From Mucilaginibacter aquariorum (GTDB lineage: Bacteria; Bacteroidota; Bacteroidia; Sphingobacteriales; Sphingobacteriaceae), in the NCBI RefSeq assembly GCF_024498135.1, contig NZ_JANHOH010000001.1:1798001-1862000 (forward strand): 64,000 nucleotides of DNA. Direction: 5' to 3'. The translations under genes were made by a program, and so were the position numbers. Below the pieces are notes generated by a model that worked only from the letters and a program-made list of their open reading frames with translations, was not told the origin of the DNA and did no database searches. Shown piece by piece: positions 61,710-64,000 of the stretch; position 1 is the stretch's first letter, and each line of letters starts with the position of its first letter.

Positions 61710-61925
61710 ATGAAAAAATTAATCATAGCAGCAGCAATCATATTCAGCACTTTATCAGCAACTACCGTTAGCGCATCAGCTTTCTCAAACAAAAAAGACG
61801 TTGGCACTGCCGATAACAAAAAGGATGTAGGTACCGCTGACAATAAAAAAGATCTAGGCACCGCTGATAACAAGAAAGATGTTGGTACTGCCGATAACAA
61901 AAAAGACGTAGGCACTGCAGACTAA
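61710..61925 (+). CDS. Exported multi-copy repeat peptide 10
   Basis: A 71-residue protein like peptide 9. One repeat unit reads NKKDLGTAD (Val to Leu), the only amino-acid change I see among the 25 repeat units of peptides 6-10. Confidence 0.88.
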   Translation: MKKLIIAAAIIFSTLSATTVSASAFSNKKDVGTADNKKDVGTADNKKDLGTADNKKDVGTADNKKDVGTAD

Positions 61926-61964
61926 TTAATTATTATCCCTTACAACTTTAATAAACACACAAAC

Positions 61965-62138
61965 ATGAAAAAGATAATCATAGCAGCAGCATTAGTTTTA
62001 ACATCAGTAGTAACTGCGTTTTCGCTTACAACAAAAACTGATAGCAAAGTTGAATCGAATAAATTGCAGGAAGACAGTGTAACCGTTTCTGTTAAAAACG
62101 TTAATGCGCCAAAATCAGATATCGCAACTGCCGATTAA
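61965..62138 (+). CDS. Exported peptide 11 of the TAD-end family
   Basis: A 57-residue peptide: signal MKKIIIAAALVLTSVVTAFS, a longer polar middle (DSKVESNKLQEDSVTVSVK) and the end KSDIATAD. Lys-Ser replaces Lys-Lys and Ala replaces Gly, but the T-A-D end is kept. It pairs with peptide 12. Confidence 0.8.
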   Translation: MKKIIIAAALVLTSVVTAFSLTTKTDSKVESNKLQEDSVTVSVKNVNAPKSDIATAD

Positions 62139-62174
62139 TCAAACCACCTAAAAGTTCCAATAGATAAACACTAT

Positions 62175-62348
62175 ATGAAAAAGATAATCATAGCTGCAGC
62201 ATTAGTTTTAACATCGGCAGTAACCGCATTTTCGCTTACTACAAAAGCTGATACTAAGATCGAATCAAATAAATTGAAAGAAGATAGTATAACCGTTTCT
62301 GTTAAAAGCTCATCAGCACCAAAATCGGATATCGCAACTGCTGATTAA
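62175..62348 (+). CDS. Exported peptide 12 of the TAD-end family
   Basis: A 57-residue paralogue of peptide 11 with the same layout and end (KSDIATAD). It is the last gene of the array; the terminator-like hairpin 30 bp downstream mainly serves the opposite strand. Confidence 0.8.
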   Translation: MKKIIIAAALVLTSAVTAFSLTTKADTKIESNKLKEDSITVSVKSSSAPKSDIATAD

Positions 62349-62374
62349 TTAAAACAATCCAGAAACTGACACAT

Positions 62375-62405
62375 AAAAAATGCCCCATTATAATAATGAG
62401 GCATT
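62375..62405 (-). terminator. Terminator for the 62435-62944 lipoprotein gene
   Basis: AATGCCCCATTA (62379-62390) and TAATGAGGCATT (62394-62405) make a 12-bp stem with one mismatch. On the minus strand it ends in a T-rich tail. On the plus strand no T-run follows, so it is at best a weak stop for the peptide array. Confidence 0.75.
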
Positions 62406-62434
62406 GAGGTAGGAGTACTCAAACTCATTGTTCC

Positions 62435-62944
62435 TTATAAAGCTGGTTTTACAGGAGTTTTAAACTTCTCGCAATTATCAAGCTTATATATTATAGTATA
62501 CGCGGCAGCCCTATCTACTTCTTGGCGCCCCGCACTGGTTACCTTAAATGGCTTTTGTAATAACTGTTGAGCCGATAGCTCCAGCTCAACTGAAAGCGTA
62601 TCTTTCATCCCTTCCTGCATAAAAGTCCACACCGCTTTAATATCGTTACCAGATATAGTTCCTAATAAAGTCCCTTTACGTGCATCCTTTTCTTTTGGGA
62701 TCCAATTCATTTCGCCACTTACCTTATTTGCGTTTATTACTAAATGAACCGCTGTAGTATCCTGGTTACTTGTACCCTCGGTACGTATAAAACAATATTC
62801 CATGTTTTGGGCAGGTGCATTTAGCTTGCCGGCTTGAGTGGTATCTTCTGCTGCTGTTTTGGTAGTATCTGCGCTTTTGTTTCCGTTACCTGCGCACGAG
62901 GCAAGAGCCAATGTACACAGGCTAATAATAGTGTATAGTTTCAT
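62435..62944 (-). CDS. Lipoprotein of unknown function
   Basis: A 169-residue lipoprotein: signal with LASC lipobox (Cys 17), a Thr/Ala/Asp-rich linker (~20-45), then a beta-rich domain (AVHLVINANKVSGEMNWIPKE, GTLLGTISGNDIKAVWTFM). I do not recognise a named family. It is on the opposite strand to the peptide array, convergent with it. Confidence 0.8.
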   Translation of the reverse strand: MKLYTIISLCTLALASCAGNGNKSADTTKTAAEDTTQAGKLNAPAQNMEYCFIRTEGTSNQDTTAVHLVINANKVSGEMNWIPKEKDARKGTLLGTISGNDIKAVWTFMQEGMKDTLSVELELSAQQLLQKPFKVTSAGRQEVDRAAAYTIIYKLDNCEKFKTPVKPAL

Positions 62945-63045
62945 GTTGTTTGTTTATTGCTGATAGGTAAACGCTAAAGTCTATAAAAAGTTCCATACCT
63001 TATTATATACATCGCCTAACACCTTATATTTATAAGGTATAAATT

Positions 63046-63600
63046 ATGCTTAAATTAAAGCTGCACCCTTCCCCTCAATTGTTTAGTCCGCGCCTAAAAC
63101 TACGGGCTGTTACAAACAACGATGCCGCTGAAATTTACGCCATGCGAAGTAATGAAGAGGTAATGAAATATATTGACAGGCCCCTCCCTGCTTCTGTAAC
63201 CGAAGTTGACGAATGGATAAATAAGGTGGACCTGCTGCAGCAAAAAAACGAATCTATATTGTGGGCCATTACGCTGCAAGATTCTGACACGTTAATAGGC
63301 ACAATAGGCTACTGGCGAATGTTACCCGAGCATTACCGCGCCGAAATTGGCTACATGCTTAACCCGGCATACCAGGGCAAAGGCCTAATGAGCGAAGCAT
63401 TAAACATGGTAATACAATATGGCTTTAATAATATAGGGCTGCATTCTATAGAAGCAAATGCCAACCCGGCCAATCAGGCATCAATAAAACTGCTGGAGAA
63501 AACCGGCTTTGTGCGCGAGGGGTACTTTAAAGAGAACTACTACTTTAATGGCAATTTCCTCGATTCGGCTATATATTCGTTAATATGTTCAAAAAAATGA
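63046..63600 (+). CDS. GNAT family N-acetyltransferase (RimJ/RimL-like)
   Basis: A 184-residue GNAT enzyme: LKLRAVTNNDAAEIYAMRSN start, YRAEIGYMLNPAYQGKGLMSEAL (acetyl-CoA-binding Q/RxxGxG/A motif as YQGKGL), and NQASIKLLEKTGFVREGYFKE in the C-terminal half. It acetylates an amino group, typical of ribosomal-protein or small-molecule acetyltransferases. No partner genes are evident. Confidence 0.9.
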   Translation: MLKLKLHPSPQLFSPRLKLRAVTNNDAAEIYAMRSNEEVMKYIDRPLPASVTEVDEWINKVDLLQQKNESILWAITLQDSDTLIGTIGYWRMLPEHYRAEIGYMLNPAYQGKGLMSEALNMVIQYGFNNIGLHSIEANANPANQASIKLLEKTGFVREGYFKENYYFNGNFLDSAIYSLICSKK

Positions 63601-63750
63601 ACATTTGTATAATTTGTTAGTTAAGTATAAATACATATATTGCCTCATATTACAAGTATTACCTGTTAATGTGTTGAAACAAGTTAACAGATAATAAAAC
63701 AAAAACACAATTAATCCAGTTACAATTAAAAAACTTAAAAAAAACTAAAC

Positions 63751-63957
63751 ATGGCAGCTTCAGGAATCACCGCGTATTCAGTAAAAACAAAAACTAAAAA
63801 TGTTCCAATGATTGACCCTGTTATCGACATTAAATCTGGCAGATACATTGCTACAGGTAAAGATGCAGAAGGTAACAAAATGGCTGCTATCATGGGCAAA
63901 GCTACAGCAGAAGAACACGTTAAAAATGGTAACGCTAAAAAAGGCTCTGGCTGGTAA
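63751..63957 (+). CDS. 68-residue protein of unknown function
   Basis: A small Lys/Gly/Ala-rich soluble protein starting MAASGITAYSVKTKTKNVP and ending AKKGSGW. The central stretch (SGRYIATGKDAEGNKMAAIMGKATAEEHVKNG positions ~27-60) looks like a small compact domain. No family is recognised. A Gly/Lys tail and a terminal Trp are notable. It may continue into a hairpin terminator at the window edge. Confidence 0.6.
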   Translation: MAASGITAYSVKTKTKNVPMIDPVIDIKSGRYIATGKDAEGNKMAAIMGKATAEEHVKNGNAKKGSGW

Positions 63958-63982
63958 ATAATATTTTACACCTACAAAAAAC

Positions 63983-64000
63983 CTGCCCTAATAAAGGCAG
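63983..64000 (+). terminator. Partial terminator hairpin at window edge
   Basis: CTGCC (63983-63987) and GGCAG (63996-64000) pair around an 8-nt loop and are preceded by A-rich DNA. The 3' T-run, if present, lies outside the window. Confidence 0.4.

Larger units (their letters stand above)
60561..61925 (+). repeat. Nested tandem repeats: 27-bp coding units inside 280-bp gene units
   Basis: Five gene units spaced 280 to 307 bp apart each hold five in-frame 27-bp repeats (25 in all). Units at the same position in different genes agree in codon choice better than neighbouring units within a gene do. So five-unit genes were formed first and whole genes were then duplicated. Only one non-synonymous change is visible against many synonymous ones. 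Confidence 0.88.

Noticed and set aside
60527..61915. Antisense frames encoding SAVPTSFLL-type repeats
   Set aside because: These are shadows of the peptide repeats on the opposite strand, without their own start context or signal pattern.
60561..61925. CRISPR-like regular repeats
   Set aside because: The 27-bp repeats are contiguous, in frame and lack spacers; no cas genes are present.

Overview
This is a bacterial chromosome segment, most likely from a Bacteroidota member of the Sphingobacteriaceae (Mucilaginibacter or Pedobacter type). The inference rests on gene content: a TonB-linked outer-membrane beta-barrel, Tat-type Gfo/Idh and TIM-barrel enzymes, GMC/gluconate-2-dehydrogenase-subunit-3 pairs, a beta-propeller hybrid histidine kinase, DUF1080 proteins, and AT-rich intergenic DNA with TAnnTTTG-type -7 promoter elements. 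I saw no rRNA, tRNA, CRISPR array, insertion sequence or prophage.

Layout. 1-9.9 kb, minus strand: an edge-truncated histidine kinase, pgpA, a tellurite/chemical-stress (ter) operon (HAD hydrolase, PRTase-like protein, two TerD proteins, TelA, an unknown 320-residue protein, TerC), a cell-wall amidase, a MerC/Fur pair and inorganic pyrophosphatase. 9.95-10.4 kb: dispersed-repeat DNA. 10.5-16.9 kb, plus strand: SGNH hydrolase, oxidoreductase, glucosamine-6-phosphate deaminase-like protein and PfkB kinase, then a REP-like element, a GMC oxidoreductase and a DUF1080 lipoprotein. 17-19.7 kb: truncated hemoglobin, YeeZ-like SDR, YceH and a TMEM175 channel. 19.7-25.5 kb: uronate utilisation (KduI, UxuB-type SDR, YhcH, GH88) with an FAD oxidoreductase and a NIPSNAP protein. 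25.6-29.7 kb: a large hybrid sensor kinase. 29.9-45.5 kb, minus strand: a sugar-oxidation region with three Gfo/Idh-type or GMC-linked blocks, TIM-barrel isomerases, a NupG-like permease, cytochrome c and DUF1080. With the GMC/DUF1080 pair at 14-17 kb this fits periplasmic 3-keto-sugar metabolism. 45.6-56.8 kb: desaturase, beta-barrel protein, SlyD-like isomerase, YyaL-like protein and PcrA/UvrD helicase.

The most unusual part is 56.9-62.35 kb. An XRE regulator, a small unknown protein and a TPR sensor that has a phospho-acceptor (DHp) domain but no ATPase domain lie beside twelve tandem genes for tiny exported peptides (47-80 residues). All twelve end in the same C-terminal motif, D-[V/I]-[G/A]-T-A-D. 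Five of them carry five in-frame copies of the nonapeptide NKKDVGTAD. Copies differ mainly at synonymous positions, so the peptide sequence appears to be under selection. This looks like a secreted multi-copy peptide precursor family of unknown role, and it is my best candidate for an undescribed system.

The window closes with a lipoprotein, a GNAT acetyltransferase and a 68-residue protein of unknown function. Several small palindromic repeats are scattered through it, one of them inserted in frame in the YyaL-like gene. All function calls come from motif reading, without database searches.
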